This document shows, piece by piece, positions 19,268 through 30,190 of a stretch of DNA of 64,000 nt. How positions within the stretch are numbered: the stretch's first letter is position 1; each line of letters opens with the position of its first letter. The notes under the pieces are model-generated. The model saw only the letters and a program-made list of their open reading frames with translations, was not told the origin of the DNA and ran no database searches. The position numbers and the translations under genes were made by a program. Origin of the DNA: Mycobacterium sp. DL592 (lineage in GTDB: Bacteria > Actinomycetota > Actinomycetes > Mycobacteriales > Mycobacteriaceae); the NCBI RefSeq assembly GCF_011694515.1, contig NZ_CP050192.1:1336449-1400448 (forward strand), given 5' to 3'.

Positions 19268-19993
19268 GTGTTAGTTCGAGGTGCGGCAACGGTGGCGCTG
19301 GTGGGTAGCTTGTTGGCGGCCGCGATGGCCCCGGCCTCCGCCGACCCCGACCCCGCCGCCCCGGACGCCCAGCCGGTGTCCGCAGCACCCGATCCGGGTG
19401 CCCCTCCTGTCGACGACGGCAGGGTCGAATCCACCCCGCCCGCGGTCACGAAGTCGCCCGACGGCTGGACCCTGACCATTTCGGCCAAGGACGAGGTCCA
19501 GATGCCGTCGGCTCCACTGACCACCGCGATCTCGTCGCGCGAATACATCGTCGGCGGGGTCTACAACGGCTCGCTCAGCGGCGGCGGCGACTCGCCCAAA
19601 GGAGTGTTCGAGGTCGGCTACCAGATCGGCTGCGGCATCGACATGAGCACCTCCAACGGCGTCTCCCTGACCGGGACGGCCGGCATCAGCCCGTCGATCG
19701 GCTACTTTGGTTTGGACTTTCCCGGCGTGCTGCCCGACGGCATCTCACCGGGCCTCGGCGCCAACATCGGCGGCGGCATCACCGTCGGCCTCAAGCCGGG
19801 CATCATCAACGTCGTCCCGGTGACCAAAAAGGAGTACAAGGGCGCCGCGCCCTGGGTCTCCATCAGCAACTTCCACGTCAAGATCGACGGCTGTGTGGGG
19901 GAGTCCTTCATCCGGTCGTATGCGACACTGACCAAATCCACCGACGAGGGTGACGCCATCCTGTCCTGGTACGGGGTCACCAAAAAAATCTGA
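19268..19993 (+). CDS. MspA-family porin-like protein with two cysteines
   Basis: 241 residues. A signal peptide (cleavage near ASADP) is followed by a Pro/Ala/Asp-rich stretch to about residue 60 and then an MspA-type domain: SPDGWTLTISAKDE, FEVGYQIGCGIDM, SNFHVKIDGCVGESFIRSYA. MspA proteins form octameric outer-membrane channels for small polar solutes. Unlike classical MspA, which as I recall has no cysteine, this one has two, in GYQIGC and KIDGC; the same pair occurs in the two copies at 60-61.6 kb. Start is GTG 19268. I do not recall a porin between glgP and dinG in M. tuberculosis, so it is an insertion relative to that order. Confidence 0.85.
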   Translation: MLVRGAATVALVGSLLAAAMAPASADPDPAAPDAQPVSAAPDPGAPPVDDGRVESTPPAVTKSPDGWTLTISAKDEVQMPSAPLTTAISSREYIVGGVYNGSLSGGGDSPKGVFEVGYQIGCGIDMSTSNGVSLTGTAGISPSIGYFGLDFPGVLPDGISPGLGANIGGGITVGLKPGIINVVPVTKKEYKGAAPWVSISNFHVKIDGCVGESFIRSYATLTKSTDEGDAILSWYGVTKKI

Positions 19994-20065
19994 GCGACCC
20001 CCGACTGTGCGGGTTATGCACGCTGCGGGGCCGTTTCGTGTGCACAGGGCCCACAGTGGTCAGCC

Positions 20066-21508
20066 CTACGGGAACCTCTTGATGCAGCGGTCCTCGTCGC
20101 CGAGCACACCGATGCGGAACGCGTCAATGCGGGAAAACCCGGCAGGCACGGTCTCGCCGTTGACATCGCTGGCAACCAGGCCGTTGGTCAGCAACCCCGA
20201 CACCGCCTCGTCGATATCGCCCGCGGTCAGCGCGACCGTGTTGCCGTCGGGGGTGGTGACCTCCTTGGACAGCTTCGTGGTGGCCACGCCCGTCAGGCAC
20301 GCGGTACGCAGCCCCGCCTCGGCATTGTCGAGGACCAGCCCACCCTGCTGATGCTGCAGCGACAGCATGTAGCGCGACACCAGCGCCGAGTACGCGGTGT
20401 TGTCACCCTGCACCAGCGAGGTCTGGTCACCCTCGTTGGACGTGCCCATCTTCTGCAGGCCCGGCAGGTCGACGGCGATGGTGTTGGTCGACGGGCAGAA
20501 CGACACCGGCGGGCTCGGCCGGGCGACTGGGCAAGCCGACGCCTTGCTGGCGTCGAAGGTCAGCTGCGGCGGGTTCTTCGGGGAGAACAGGATGTTCATC
20601 GCGTCGACGATGGACTTCGTCGACTCCTCGCTGACCGGCCACTCGCCGGTCTGGTCGGACTGCAACTCGACGGGCAGATCGCCGCGGCGCTGACCGATCT
20701 CCTGGGCGTCGATCGCCTTGCACGACGACGCCCCGTCGGTGAACCCGAACTGGAAGGCCGAGATCCGCTCGAACGCCGAGCCGTGCTCGTCGCCGGTGTC
20801 GTAGTAGTCGTCCTGGCTCAGCAACGGGTCGCGGAAGGAGATCATCGCGGCCAGCAGATTGTTCAGGCCGTCGCCGGTGGACAGGGTGAAGCGCGGCGAG
20901 TTGCCCTCGGCGACCCAGCGCATGTACACCCCGGCCAGGCAGTCGGCCTGCTGCTCGGCGACCAGGGTCGGGGTGCCCTTCTTGTTCAGCTTGGCCAGTT
21001 TCTGGATGGCATGGCCGTACTCGTGGGCCAGCACCATCGTGATCGCCATGTCACCGTTGGCCGCCTGCAGGGACGGCATCAGCACGCCGCGATCCCAGCC
21101 GATGGTGTTGTCGTCCTCGCAGAATGCGGCATTGACCAGGCCGTCGGTGGACTCGTCGCAGAACGTGCCGCCGTAGTCGTCGGAGTTCCACGAGATGAGC
21201 GCCTTGACGGGCTCGAACTTGCCGCCGAACGTCTCGCCGTAGGCGGTGTCCCAGAACTTCTCCAGATCGCTGACCGACTGCGCGGCGATCTCGTCGACCT
21301 TGCCGCCGTCACCGCCGGTGACCTTTCGGCTGGGTGCCTCGGCGTTGGGTCGCAACCCGCTGTCGCCGTCGACGGCCTGCAGACCGGCCACCTTGAACGG
21401 GTCGGCGAAGATCGATACGGGCTTGCCCGAGATGGTCGAGCCGCAGCCGGCCAGGACGACCGCGGCGCCTGCAACGGCGAGCAGGCGTGCGAGATGTCGT
21501 CGGCGCAT
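20066..21508 (-). CDS. Lipoprotein neutral zinc metallopeptidase (YpfJ-like)
   Basis: 480 residues. The N-terminus has a lipoprotein signal ending in VVLAGC, so it should be anchored outside the plasma membrane. The zinc motif HEYGH is at about residue 158, with a further conserved block AEQQADCLAGVYMRW carrying the likely third ligand Glu. This fits the YpfJ family of putative neutral zinc metallopeptidases. Substrate unknown. Convergent with the MspA-like gene; together they interrupt the glgP-dinG neighbourhood known from M. tuberculosis. Confidence 0.85.
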   Translation of the reverse strand: MRRRHLARLLAVAGAAVVLAGCGSTISGKPVSIFADPFKVAGLQAVDGDSGLRPNAEAPSRKVTGGDGGKVDEIAAQSVSDLEKFWDTAYGETFGGKFEPVKALISWNSDDYGGTFCDESTDGLVNAAFCEDDNTIGWDRGVLMPSLQAANGDMAITMVLAHEYGHAIQKLAKLNKKGTPTLVAEQQADCLAGVYMRWVAEGNSPRFTLSTGDGLNNLLAAMISFRDPLLSQDDYYDTGDEHGSAFERISAFQFGFTDGASSCKAIDAQEIGQRRGDLPVELQSDQTGEWPVSEESTKSIVDAMNILFSPKNPPQLTFDASKASACPVARPSPPVSFCPSTNTIAVDLPGLQKMGTSNEGDQTSLVQGDNTAYSALVSRYMLSLQHQQGGLVLDNAEAGLRTACLTGVATTKLSKEVTTPDGNTVALTAGDIDEAVSGLLTNGLVASDVNGETVPAGFSRIDAFRIGVLGDEDRCIKRFP

Positions 21509-21591
21509 GGGGCCACCCCTCCCAGGGGTCGGGCATCAGTGGGAATTTCGCTCCAACAATAGTGTGGTTGTCGGGCGCTACCGATCCCAAT

Positions 21592-23583
21592 TCAGCGCGC
21601 GACGTCGCCGCGCAATCGTTGAAGTGCGTGTTTGGCGCGCTCGGCGTCGGTGGTGGTCCAGAACGGCGGCAGCGACGCGCGAAGGTAGCCACCGTAACGG
21701 GCGGTGGCCATCCGGGAGTCGAGCACGGCGACCACCCCGCGATCCTCGGCGCGGCGCAGCAACCGGCCCGCTCCCTGGGCCAGCAGCAGGGCGGCGTGTG
21801 CGGCGGCGACCGCCATGAAGCCGTTGCCGCCGTGGGCCGCGACGGCGCGCTGTCGTGCGGTCAGCAGCGGATCGTCGGGCCGCGGGAACGGGATCCGGTC
21901 GATGAGGACCAGCGACAGCGACGGCCCGGGAACGTCGACGCCCTGCCACAGTGACAGCGTGCCGAACAGCGAGGTCTCCGGGTCGGCGGCGAACTTGGCG
22001 ACCAGCGCCGCGGTGTTGTCCTCGCCCTGGCACAGGATCGGGGTGTCGAGCCGGGCGCGCATCGCCTCGGCGGCGGCTTTGGCCGCGCGCATCGAGGAGA
22101 ACAGGCCCAGCGTCCGGCCGCCGGCGGCCTCGATGAGTCCGGCGATCTCGTCGAGCTGGGCCTCGCTGCCGGTGCCCTCCCGGCCGGGCGGGGGCAGATG
22201 GGCGGCAATGTAGAGAATCCCGGATTTGGCGTGTTCGAACGGTGAACCGACGTCCAGGCCCTTCCATGCCGGTCCGTCGGCCAGACCCCACGACTGGGCC
22301 ATCGCATCGAAGGATCCGCCGATGCTCAGCGTCGCCGAGGTCAGGACGGCGGTGGCGGTGCCGAACAGCCGCCCGCGCAGAAGGCCCGACACCGACAGCG
22401 GAGCCACTCGTAGTACCGGCCGCACGGTCCCTCCAGCTCCCCGAGTCTCCTCGTGGTCGAGCCACACCACGTCGGTGCGGTCCGGGATCGCCGGGACGAA
22501 CGAGTCCAGCACCCGCGCCGCGGTATCACCGATCTCGGTCAGCGCTGCGATCGCCTCGGTGCGGGCTGCGGCCGCCTTCGGATCCTTCGGGGACGGGTCG
22601 ATATCGGCCCGCGCCGAGTTGGCCGCATCACGCAGCGCCGTCAGATAGGTGGCCAGCTCGTCATCGAGGAAATCCATGCGCCCCGGGGTGGCGTCGTGGA
22701 TGGCCGAGGAGAACGTCGCGACCGCCGCCTCCATTCGCTCGCTGAGCTCCGGGCGCACCAGCCGGCCGATCCGCCGTGCCGTGACACCGAGCGGCGCGGG
22801 GGTCAGCTCGCCGGTAGCCACCGACGTCACCCGGTCGACGAGCTCATGCGCCTCGTCGACGATGACGTACTCGTGCTCGGGCAGCACCGACGCCTCGGCG
22901 ATCGCGTTGATCGCCAGCAGGGCGTGGTTGGTGACGACGACGTCGGCATTGCCGGCCACACCGCGCGCCTTCTCCGAGAAACAGTCCGCACCGTACGGGC
23001 AGCGGGCCATCCCGAGGCATTCCCGGGCCGAGACGCTGACCTGTGACCACGACCGTTCGGGCACCCCCGGTGTCAGCTCGTCGCGGTCGCCGGTCTCGGT
23101 CTGCGAGGCCCACGCCGTCAACCGCGCCACGTCGCGGCCCAGCGCCGAGGCGGCCATCGGCTCGAACAACTCTACCTGGGACTCGTCCGGTTCGCGGTCG
23201 TCGGCGCCGTGGATCTTGTTCAGGCACAAGTAGTTCCGCCGGCCCTTCAGCAACGCGAACCGGGGTCGCCGCGGCAGCACGCCGGCCAGTGAGTCGGCGA
23301 GGCGGGGCAGGTCGCGGTCGACGAGCTGACGCTGCAGGGCGATGGTCGCCGTCGACACCACCACCGGCTTCTCCTCGGCGATCGCCCGCGCGATCGCCGG
23401 GATCAGATAGGCCAGCGACTTGCCGGTGCCGGTGCCGGCCTGCACGGCCAGATGCTCACCGGACTCCAGCGCATGGGCCACCGCCTCGGCCATCTGCACC
23501 TGACCGGGTCGCTGGCTGCCGCCGAGCCCGGCCACCGCGGTGGCCAGCAGGTCGGTGACCGGCGGGAGTTTGTCAGCGCTCAC
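21592..23583 (-). CDS. dinG: ATP-dependent iron-sulfur helicase DinG/XPD type
   Basis: 663 residues. Superfamily 2 helicase with Walker A AGTGTGKS (Lys55), the iron-sulfur cysteines in the ECLGMARCPYGADCF region (about 205-220), Walker B VDEAHELVDR, and motif VI in the GAGRLLRR block near the C-terminus. No N-terminal exonuclease domain. Unwinds damaged or structured DNA such as R-loops and G4. The GTG at 23583 overlaps the pncB stop by four bases (GTGA), so the two are coupled; upstream residues in the same frame lie inside pncB. Homologue of Rv1329c. Confidence 0.93.
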   Translation of the reverse strand: MSADKLPPVTDLLATAVAGLGGSQRPGQVQMAEAVAHALESGEHLAVQAGTGTGKSLAYLIPAIARAIAEEKPVVVSTATIALQRQLVDRDLPRLADSLAGVLPRRPRFALLKGRRNYLCLNKIHGADDREPDESQVELFEPMAASALGRDVARLTAWASQTETGDRDELTPGVPERSWSQVSVSARECLGMARCPYGADCFSEKARGVAGNADVVVTNHALLAINAIAEASVLPEHEYVIVDEAHELVDRVTSVATGELTPAPLGVTARRIGRLVRPELSERMEAAVATFSSAIHDATPGRMDFLDDELATYLTALRDAANSARADIDPSPKDPKAAAARTEAIAALTEIGDTAARVLDSFVPAIPDRTDVVWLDHEETRGAGGTVRPVLRVAPLSVSGLLRGRLFGTATAVLTSATLSIGGSFDAMAQSWGLADGPAWKGLDVGSPFEHAKSGILYIAAHLPPPGREGTGSEAQLDEIAGLIEAAGGRTLGLFSSMRAAKAAAEAMRARLDTPILCQGEDNTAALVAKFAADPETSLFGTLSLWQGVDVPGPSLSLVLIDRIPFPRPDDPLLTARQRAVAAHGGNGFMAVAAAHAALLLAQGAGRLLRRAEDRGVVAVLDSRMATARYGGYLRASLPPFWTTTDAERAKHALQRLRGDVAR

Positions 23584-24875
23584 CGATGCCGCACCGGCAC
23601 CTGGCGGGTGGGGATCGCCGGCTCGCCCTGCGACAGCGCCAGGCCCTCCCACGGCAGGCTGCGAAGTCCGGCCGCCACCAGATCGCGTGCGGCATCCAAA
23701 CGTGTTGTGGCCAAGGGCTTTCCGTTGCGGACCAGCGCGACCGTCAGCTGCCGCGACGGCTCGGAGGTCTGCGGTGGCTCGTCGACCGGATGGACCACCT
23801 CCTCGGTGATCGTCCCGCTGGGGCGCGACAGTCGCGTCGCCGCTTTACGACCGCCGTGGGACTCCTTGTGGCTGCTGCGTTTCTGCACCGGGATCCCGTC
23901 GACCTCGACCAGCTTGTAGACCATGCTCGCCGTCGGCGCACCAGAGCCGGTCACCACCGAGGTGCCCACCCCGTAGCTGTCGACGGGATCGGCCCGCAGC
24001 GCGGCGATCGAATATTCGTCGAGATCACCGGAGACCACGATCCGGGTGCCGGTGGCCCCGAGTGCGTCGAGCTGTTGACGTACCTGGCGGGCCAGCACCC
24101 CGAGGTCGCCGGAGTCGATCCGGACCGACCCCAGCCCGGGCCCTGCGACCGCGATCGCATTGGCCACTCCGGCCGTCACGTCGTAGGTGTCGACCAGCAG
24201 CGTGGTGTCGAGTCCCAGGGCCTCGACCTGCGCCCGGAACGCGGCAGGCTCGTCGGGCCCGGACGCGGTGGTGTGCAACATCGTGAACGCGTGCGCGCTG
24301 GTGCCCAGGGCGGGTACCCCGTGCCGCCGCTGCGCTTCGAGATTCGACGTGCCGGCGAACCCGGCGATATAGGCCGCGCGCGCCGCCGCCACCGCCGCCT
24401 GCTCGTGGGTGCGCCGCGAGCCCATCTCGATCAGCGGCCGGCCCTCGGCGGCGCTGACCATGCGGGCCGCCGCCGAGGCGATCGCCGTGTCGTGATTGAA
24501 GATCGACAACGCCAGCGTCTCGAGCACCACGCACTCGGCGAACGTGCCGCTGATCGACAGAACCGGCGAGCCCGGGAAGTACAGCTCGCCCTCGGCATAG
24601 CCGTCGATGTCACCGCCGAAGCGGAACTGCGCCAGATAGTCCAGGGTCACCGGGTCCAGGAACGACGCCAGCGAATCCAAGGCGGCCTGGTCGAAGACGA
24701 ACTCGCCCAACGCTTCCAGGAACCGGCCGGTGCCGGCCACCACGCCGTAGCGGCGCCCGTCGGGTAGCCGGCGGGCGAACACCTCGAAGGTGGTCCGACG
24801 CCCCGCGGTGCCGTCCCGCAGGGCCGCCGACAGCATCGTCAGCTCGTATTTGTCCGTCAGCAGCGCGGCGGTCAC
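23580..24875 (-). CDS. pncB: Nicotinate phosphoribosyltransferase
   Basis: 431 residues. Makes nicotinate mononucleotide from nicotinate and PRPP in NAD salvage. The phosphorylated-type histidine is in [12 protein letters not shown], and the substrate-binding motifs [15 protein letters not shown] and [10 protein letters not shown] are intact. GTG start with leaderless -10 box directly upstream, divergent from clpS. Corresponds to PncB1 (Rv1330c). Confidence 0.94.
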   Translation of the reverse strand: MTAALLTDKYELTMLSAALRDGTAGRRTTFEVFARRLPDGRRYGVVAGTGRFLEALGEFVFDQAALDSLASFLDPVTLDYLAQFRFGGDIDGYAEGELYFPGSPVLSISGTFAECVVLETLALSIFNHDTAIASAAARMVSAAEGRPLIEMGSRRTHEQAAVAAARAAYIAGFAGTSNLEAQRRHGVPALGTSAHAFTMLHTTASGPDEPAAFRAQVEALGLDTTLLVDTYDVTAGVANAIAVAGPGLGSVRIDSGDLGVLARQVRQQLDALGATGTRIVVSGDLDEYSIAALRADPVDSYGVGTSVVTGSGAPTASMVYKLVEVDGIPVQKRSSHKESHGGRKAATRLSRPSGTITEEVVHPVDEPPQTSEPSRQLTVALVRNGKPLATTRLDAARDLVAAGLRSLPWEGLALSQGEPAIPTRQVPVRHR

Positions 24876-24881
24876 AGCGCA

Positions 24882-24887
24882 ACGGTA
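24882..24887 (-). promoter_or_regulatory. -10 element TACCGT of pncB-dinG, leaderless
   Basis: On the minus strand TACCGT plus six bases leads straight to the GTG at 24875. The clpS -10 box on the other strand is 41 bases away, so the two promoters lie back to back. Confidence 0.55.
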
Positions 24888-24927
24888 TCGGCTGCCACGG
24901 CATTGGGTCGTTATTGCGGTGGCTCGC

Positions 24928-24933
24928 TATCCT
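24928..24933 (+). promoter_or_regulatory. -10 element TATCCT of clpS, leaderless
   Basis: TATCCT, seven bases, then ATG at 24941. Favours 24941 over an in-frame start at 24914 that lies upstream of the box. Confidence 0.55.
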
Positions 24934-24940
24934 TGTTCGC

Positions 24941-25246
24941 ATGGGCGCGTCAGCAGCACCGACCCGGCCGGGGACCAGCGGGCAGCAGGCAACCGACACG
25001 GTTGAGGCCGTGGACCGCCCGTGGGTCACCATCGTCTGGGATGATCCGGTGAACCTGATGAACTACGTGACCTACATCTTCCAGAAGCTGTTCGGGTACA
25101 GCGAGCCGCAGGCGACCAAGCTGATGCTGCAGGTGCACAACGAAGGTAAAGCGGTGGTGTCCTCGGGCAGCCGCGAGTCCATGGAGGTCGACGTGACCAA
25201 GCTGCATGCGGCCGGTCTGTGGGCGACCATGCAGCAGGACCGCTGA
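24941..25246 (+). CDS. clpS: ATP-dependent Clp protease adaptor ClpS
   Basis: 101 residues. N-end-rule adaptor that hands substrates with destabilising N-termini to the ClpC1 AAA+ unfoldase. The core signature [20 protein letters not shown] and the later [14 protein letters not shown] are typical, with a disordered 25-residue N-terminus. First gene of a long plus-strand run to rdgB, followed 11 bases later by the DUF2017 gene. Homologue of Rv1331. Confidence 0.93.
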   Translation: MGASAAPTRPGTSGQQATDTVEAVDRPWVTIVWDDPVNLMNYVTYIFQKLFGYSEPQATKLMLQVHNEGKAVVSSGSRESMEVDVTKLHAAGLWATMQQDR

Positions 25247-25257
25247 GTCCGGTCCTA

Positions 25258-25845
25258 ATGCGCAAATGGAAGCGGGTGGAGACCGCTGACGGCCCCCGCT
25301 TCCGCTCGGCGCTGGCCCCCCACGAGGCGGCGCTGCTGAAGAACATGGTGCGCTCGGTGCACGGCATGCTCTCCGAGCGCGAATCCGCCGCACCCTCGGA
25401 TCCGCTGGCCGAGCTCACCGGTATCCGCACCGGCAACTCCCAGCCGCCTGAGGACTCGACCATGCGCAGGCTGCTGCCCGACTTCTTCCGGCCTCAGCGT
25501 GAGCACCCGGCGGGTTCGGCCGCGGCGGAAAGCCTCAACGGCGCACTGCGCAGCCTGCACGAGCCGGACATCATCGATGCGAAAAAGGCTGCCGCCCAAC
25601 GAGTTCTGGACACTCTGCCGGATGACGGGGCCCGTTTCGAACTGACCGATGAGGACGCGAACGCCTGGATCGCCGCCGTCAACGACGTCCGGCTGGCGCT
25701 GGGCGCCATGCTCGAGATCGGCCCGGAGGGCCTTGACCGGCTGCCGCCCGAGCATCCGTTGGCCGGGCACCTAGACGTCTACCAGTGGCTCACCGTGCTG
25801 CAGGAGTACCTCGTGCTGGGTCTGATGGGAAAACCGATCCGATGA
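25258..25845 (+). CDS. DUF2017 protein
   Basis: 195 residues of unknown function, mostly helical, beginning MRKWKRVETADGPRF. Actinobacterial genomes commonly place DUF2017 right after clpS, and by memory this is Rv1332. The ATG at 25258 is chosen since the upstream in-frame ATG at 25219 lies within clpS. The stop overlaps the next start in an ATGA junction. Confidence 0.85.
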   Translation: MRKWKRVETADGPRFRSALAPHEAALLKNMVRSVHGMLSERESAAPSDPLAELTGIRTGNSQPPEDSTMRRLLPDFFRPQREHPAGSAAAESLNGALRSLHEPDIIDAKKAAAQRVLDTLPDDGARFELTDEDANAWIAAVNDVRLALGAMLEIGPEGLDRLPPEHPLAGHLDVYQWLTVLQEYLVLGLMGKPIR

Positions 25846-26882
25846 GCCTGGGCTCGATCACCGATGTCGCGGGCATCCTGGTTGGCCAGCACCACCGGCT
25901 TGACCCCGACGCCACCCTCGGCACGGGCTGGGCGTGCGGCAGCACCGTCGTCATCGCCCCACCGGGAACCGTCGGGGCCGTCGACGTCCGCGGCGGTGCG
26001 CCGGGCACCCGCGAGACCGATCTGCTCGACCCGGCCAACAGTGTCCGCCACGTCGACGCCGTCGTGCTCAGCGGCGGCAGCGCCTACGGTCTCGCGGCGG
26101 CTGACGGGGTGATGACGTGGCTGGAGGAACAGGGCCGCGGCGTCCAGATGGACGGCGGCGTGGTGCCGATAGTTCCGACCGCGGTGATTTTCGATCTTCC
26201 CGTCGGCGGCTGGGCGTGCAGGCCGACCGCAGAATTCGGGTTCGCCGCCGCCCACTCGGCGGGCACCGACGTCGCCGTGGGCACGGTCGGAGCCGGTGTC
26301 GGGGCGCGGGCCGGCGTCCTCAAGGGCGGTGTGGGTACCGCGTCCATCAAGCTCGACAACGGGGTGACCGTCGGCGCGATCGTCGTGGTGAACAGCGCGG
26401 GCAACGTCGTCGACCCCGGCACCGGGCTGCCGTGGATGGCCCGGCTGATCGACGAGTTCGGGCTGGTCGCGCCGCCCGCCGAGGAGATCGCTGCCTTCGC
26501 CGCACTGGACGCGAAGTCCGGTCCGCTCAACACCACCATCGCTGTCGTCGCCACCGACGCGGCGCTGAGCCCGATGGCCTGCAACCGGTTCGCGGTCGCC
26601 GCCCAGGACGGGCTGGCGCACGCGATCCGGCCCGCCCACACCCCGCTCGACGGGGACACCGTCTTCGCGTTGGCCACCGGCGCCGTCGAGGTCGAACCCG
26701 ACCCCGACACCCCGGTCGCGATGTCGCCGGAGACCAAGCTGGTCGCGGCATTGGGGGCGGCCGGGGCAGACTGTTTGGCGCGCGCGGTACTGGTCGGCGT
26801 GCTGGCCGCCGAAACCGTGGCAGGAATACCGACCTACCGTGACATGTTGCCCGGTGCGTTCGGTGAGCCGACCGCTCGCTGA
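25842..26882 (+). CDS. P1-family (DmpA/NylC-like) peptidase or hydrolase
   Basis: 346 residues. Homologue of Rv1333. The fold is that of Ntn hydrolases of the S58/P1 family, which cut themselves into alpha and beta chains; the processing site with the N-terminal nucleophile is likely in SGPLNTTIAVVATDAAL (about residue 230), with the glycine-rich GGSAYGLAAADGV and GAGVGARAGVLKGGVG blocks before it. Members act on beta-peptides or nylon oligomers. Substrate unknown here. ATG 25842 overlaps the DUF2017 stop by four bases. Confidence 0.87.
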   Translation: MSLGSITDVAGILVGQHHRLDPDATLGTGWACGSTVVIAPPGTVGAVDVRGGAPGTRETDLLDPANSVRHVDAVVLSGGSAYGLAAADGVMTWLEEQGRGVQMDGGVVPIVPTAVIFDLPVGGWACRPTAEFGFAAAHSAGTDVAVGTVGAGVGARAGVLKGGVGTASIKLDNGVTVGAIVVVNSAGNVVDPGTGLPWMARLIDEFGLVAPPAEEIAAFAALDAKSGPLNTTIAVVATDAALSPMACNRFAVAAQDGLAHAIRPAHTPLDGDTVFALATGAVEVEPDPDTPVAMSPETKLVAALGAAGADCLARAVLVGVLAAETVAGIPTYRDMLPGAFGEPTAR

Positions 26883-26908
26883 CCGACTGCCCTAGGAGGA
26901 GCCCCGCC

Positions 26909-27322
26909 GTGCTGGTGATCCGTGCCGACCTGGTCGACGCCATGGTCGCCCACGCCCGCGCCGACCACCCCGACGAAGCCTGTGGCGTGCTGGCCGGACC
27001 CGAGGGCTCCGACCGCCCGGACCGCCACATCGCGATGCTCAACGCCGAGCGATCCCCGACGTTCTACCGCTTCGACTCCGGCGAGCAACTCAAGGTCTGG
27101 CGCGAGATGGACGACAACGACGAGGTTCCCGTCGTCATCTACCACTCGCACACCGCGACCGAGGCCTACCCGAGCCGCACCGACATCTCGTTCGCCTCCG
27201 AACCCGACGCGCACTACGTCCTGGTCTCCACCCGCGACCCCGAGCAGCACGAACTGCGCAGCTACCGGATCGTCGACGGCGTCGTCACCGAAGAACCCGT
27301 CACCATCGTCGAGCAGTATTAG
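26909..27322 (+). CDS. mec: CysO-cysteine peptidase Mec (JAMM metalloprotease)
   Basis: 137 residues. JAMM zinc hydrolase that frees cysteine from the CysO-cysteine adduct. The full motif is present: upstream Glu in DEACGVL, then YHSHTATEAYPSRTD with HxHx7SxxD. Start GTG 26909 with AGGAGGA at 26894-26900. First gene of the mec-cysO-cysM unit. JAMM peptidases of this type also trim residues after the diglycine of sulfur-carrier proteins, which matters because CysO here has such a tail. Confidence 0.94.
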   Translation: MLVIRADLVDAMVAHARADHPDEACGVLAGPEGSDRPDRHIAMLNAERSPTFYRFDSGEQLKVWREMDDNDEVPVVIYHSHTATEAYPSRTDISFASEPDAHYVLVSTRDPEQHELRSYRIVDGVVTEEPVTIVEQY

Positions 27323-27341
27323 CCATCAGAAAGGCGCCCCA

Positions 27342-28606
<1,265 letters not shown>

Positions 28607-28636
28607 CATCGGAGGCGTGATGGGATCGGGTACCGG

Positions 28637-29308
28637 ATGAACCAGCCGCTGGGTTATCCGCTGACCCCGGCGCCGGAGCCGAAGAAGCCGCCCGCGTGGA
28701 AGGTCGGCGGCGCGACCATCCTGACGTTCGTCGCGCTGCTCTACGTCATCGAGCTCGTCGACCAGCTGTCCGGGCATGCGCTGGACCGCAACGGCATCAG
28801 GCCGCTGGAAACCGACGGCCTGTGGGGCATCCTCTTCGCGCCGCTCCTGCACGGCGGCTGGCCACACCTGATCGCCAACACGGTGCCGGCCCTGGTGCTC
28901 GGCTTCCTGGTGACGCTGGCGGGCATGTCGCGGTTCGTCTTCGCGACGGCCATCATCTGGGTGCTGGGCGGCCTGGGCACCTGGCTGATCGGCAACCTCG
29001 GCTGCAACCTGGAGACCAATCACATCGGTGCGTCGGGGCTGATCTTCGGCTGGCTGGCGTTCCTGCTGGTGTTCGGCTGGCTGACCCGGCACGTCTGGTG
29101 GATCGTCACCTCGATCGCGGTGCTGTTGGTCTACGGCGGTGTGCTGTGGGGCGCGGTCCCCGAACTCGACCGCTGCGGCGGGGTGTCCTGGCAGGGCCAC
29201 CTCTGCGGTGCGATCGCCGGCGTGCTGGCCGCCTACTGGCTGTCCGCACCGGAGCGCAAGGCGCGGCAACGCAAGAAGGCCGGCCAGCTTCCCGGCCTGA
29301 CCTCATGA
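28637..29308 (+). CDS. Rhomboid-family intramembrane serine protease
   Basis: 223 residues, six to seven membrane helices. Catalytic Ser in [11 protein letters not shown] and His in [11 protein letters not shown] give the Ser-His dyad, and [11 protein letters not shown] supplies the oxyanion-region His/Asn. It cleaves membrane proteins within the bilayer; the substrates are not known. Corresponds to Rv1337. Its TGA overlaps the murI ATG (29305-29308). Confidence 0.93.
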   Translation: MNQPLGYPLTPAPEPKKPPAWKVGGATILTFVALLYVIELVDQLSGHALDRNGIRPLETDGLWGILFAPLLHGGWPHLIANTVPALVLGFLVTLAGMSRFVFATAIIWVLGGLGTWLIGNLGCNLETNHIGASGLIFGWLAFLLVFGWLTRHVWWIVTSIAVLLVYGGVLWGAVPELDRCGGVSWQGHLCGAIAGVLAAYWLSAPERKARQRKKAGQLPGLTS

Positions 29309-30126
29309 GCGACCGCTTCGCACCGGTCGGCATCTTCGACTCCGGTGTCGGCGGGCTGACCGTGGCCCGCTCGATCATCGACCAGCTGCCCGACGAGGAC
29401 ATCATCTACGTCGGCGACACCGGCAACGGACCGTACGGCCCGCTGAGCATCCCGGAGGTCCGCGCCCACGCCCTGGCCATCGGCGACGACCTCGTCGACC
29501 GCGGCGTCAAGGCGCTCGTCATCGCCTGCAACACCGCATCCTCGGCGTGCCTGCGTGACGCGCGGGAACGCTACAACGTGCCCGTCGTCGAAGTGATCCT
29601 GCCCGCCGTGCGGCGCGCGGTGGCCACCACCCGCACCGGTCGGATCGGCGTGATCGGCACTCAGGCCACCATCGCGTCGGGCGCCTATCAGGACGCGTTC
29701 GCCGCGGCCCGCGACGTCGACGTCGCCGCGGTGGCCTGCCCGCGCTTCGTCGACTTCGTCGAGCGCGGTGTCACCAGCGGCCGCCAGGTGCTCAATCTCG
29801 CCGAGGGCTACCTCGAACCGCTGCAGCGCGCGCAGGTCGACACGCTGGTTCTCGGATGCACGCACTACCCGCTGTTGTCGGGGCTCATCCAGCTGGCCAT
29901 GGGCGATCAGGTGACGCTGGTGTCCAGCGCCGAGGAGACCGCAAAGGATCTGCTGCGGGTCCTGACCGAACGTGACCTGCTGCGACCGCATGACGCGCCG
30001 GCTGCGACGCGGGTGTTCGAGGCCACCGGTGATCCGGAGTCGTTCCTGGCGCTGGCGTCGCGTTTCCTGGGGCCGGCGATCACCGGGGTCGAACCCGTCG
30101 CCCGTCACGTCGGCGCGGAGAAGTGA
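29305..30126 (+). CDS. murI: Glutamate racemase
   Basis: 273 residues. Provides D-glutamate for peptidoglycan. Both catalytic cysteines are in place, in [12 protein letters not shown] (about residue 74) and [11 protein letters not shown] (about 185), with the N-terminal [15 protein letters not shown] loop (here [16 protein letters not shown]). ATG 29305 overlaps the rhomboid stop. Equivalent to Rv1338; essential in mycobacteria unless D-glutamate is supplied. Confidence 0.95.
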   Translation: MSDRFAPVGIFDSGVGGLTVARSIIDQLPDEDIIYVGDTGNGPYGPLSIPEVRAHALAIGDDLVDRGVKALVIACNTASSACLRDARERYNVPVVEVILPAVRRAVATTRTGRIGVIGTQATIASGAYQDAFAAARDVDVAAVACPRFVDFVERGVTSGRQVLNLAEGYLEPLQRAQVDTLVLGCTHYPLLSGLIQLAMGDQVTLVSSAEETAKDLLRVLTERDLLRPHDAPAATRVFEATGDPESFLALASRFLGPAITGVEPVARHVGAEK

Positions 30127-30190
30127 TTCTCGATATTCAAAGCGGTCATGTTTTCCTCTCTGACCACCGGGGCATGGCAAGCTTGTGGGT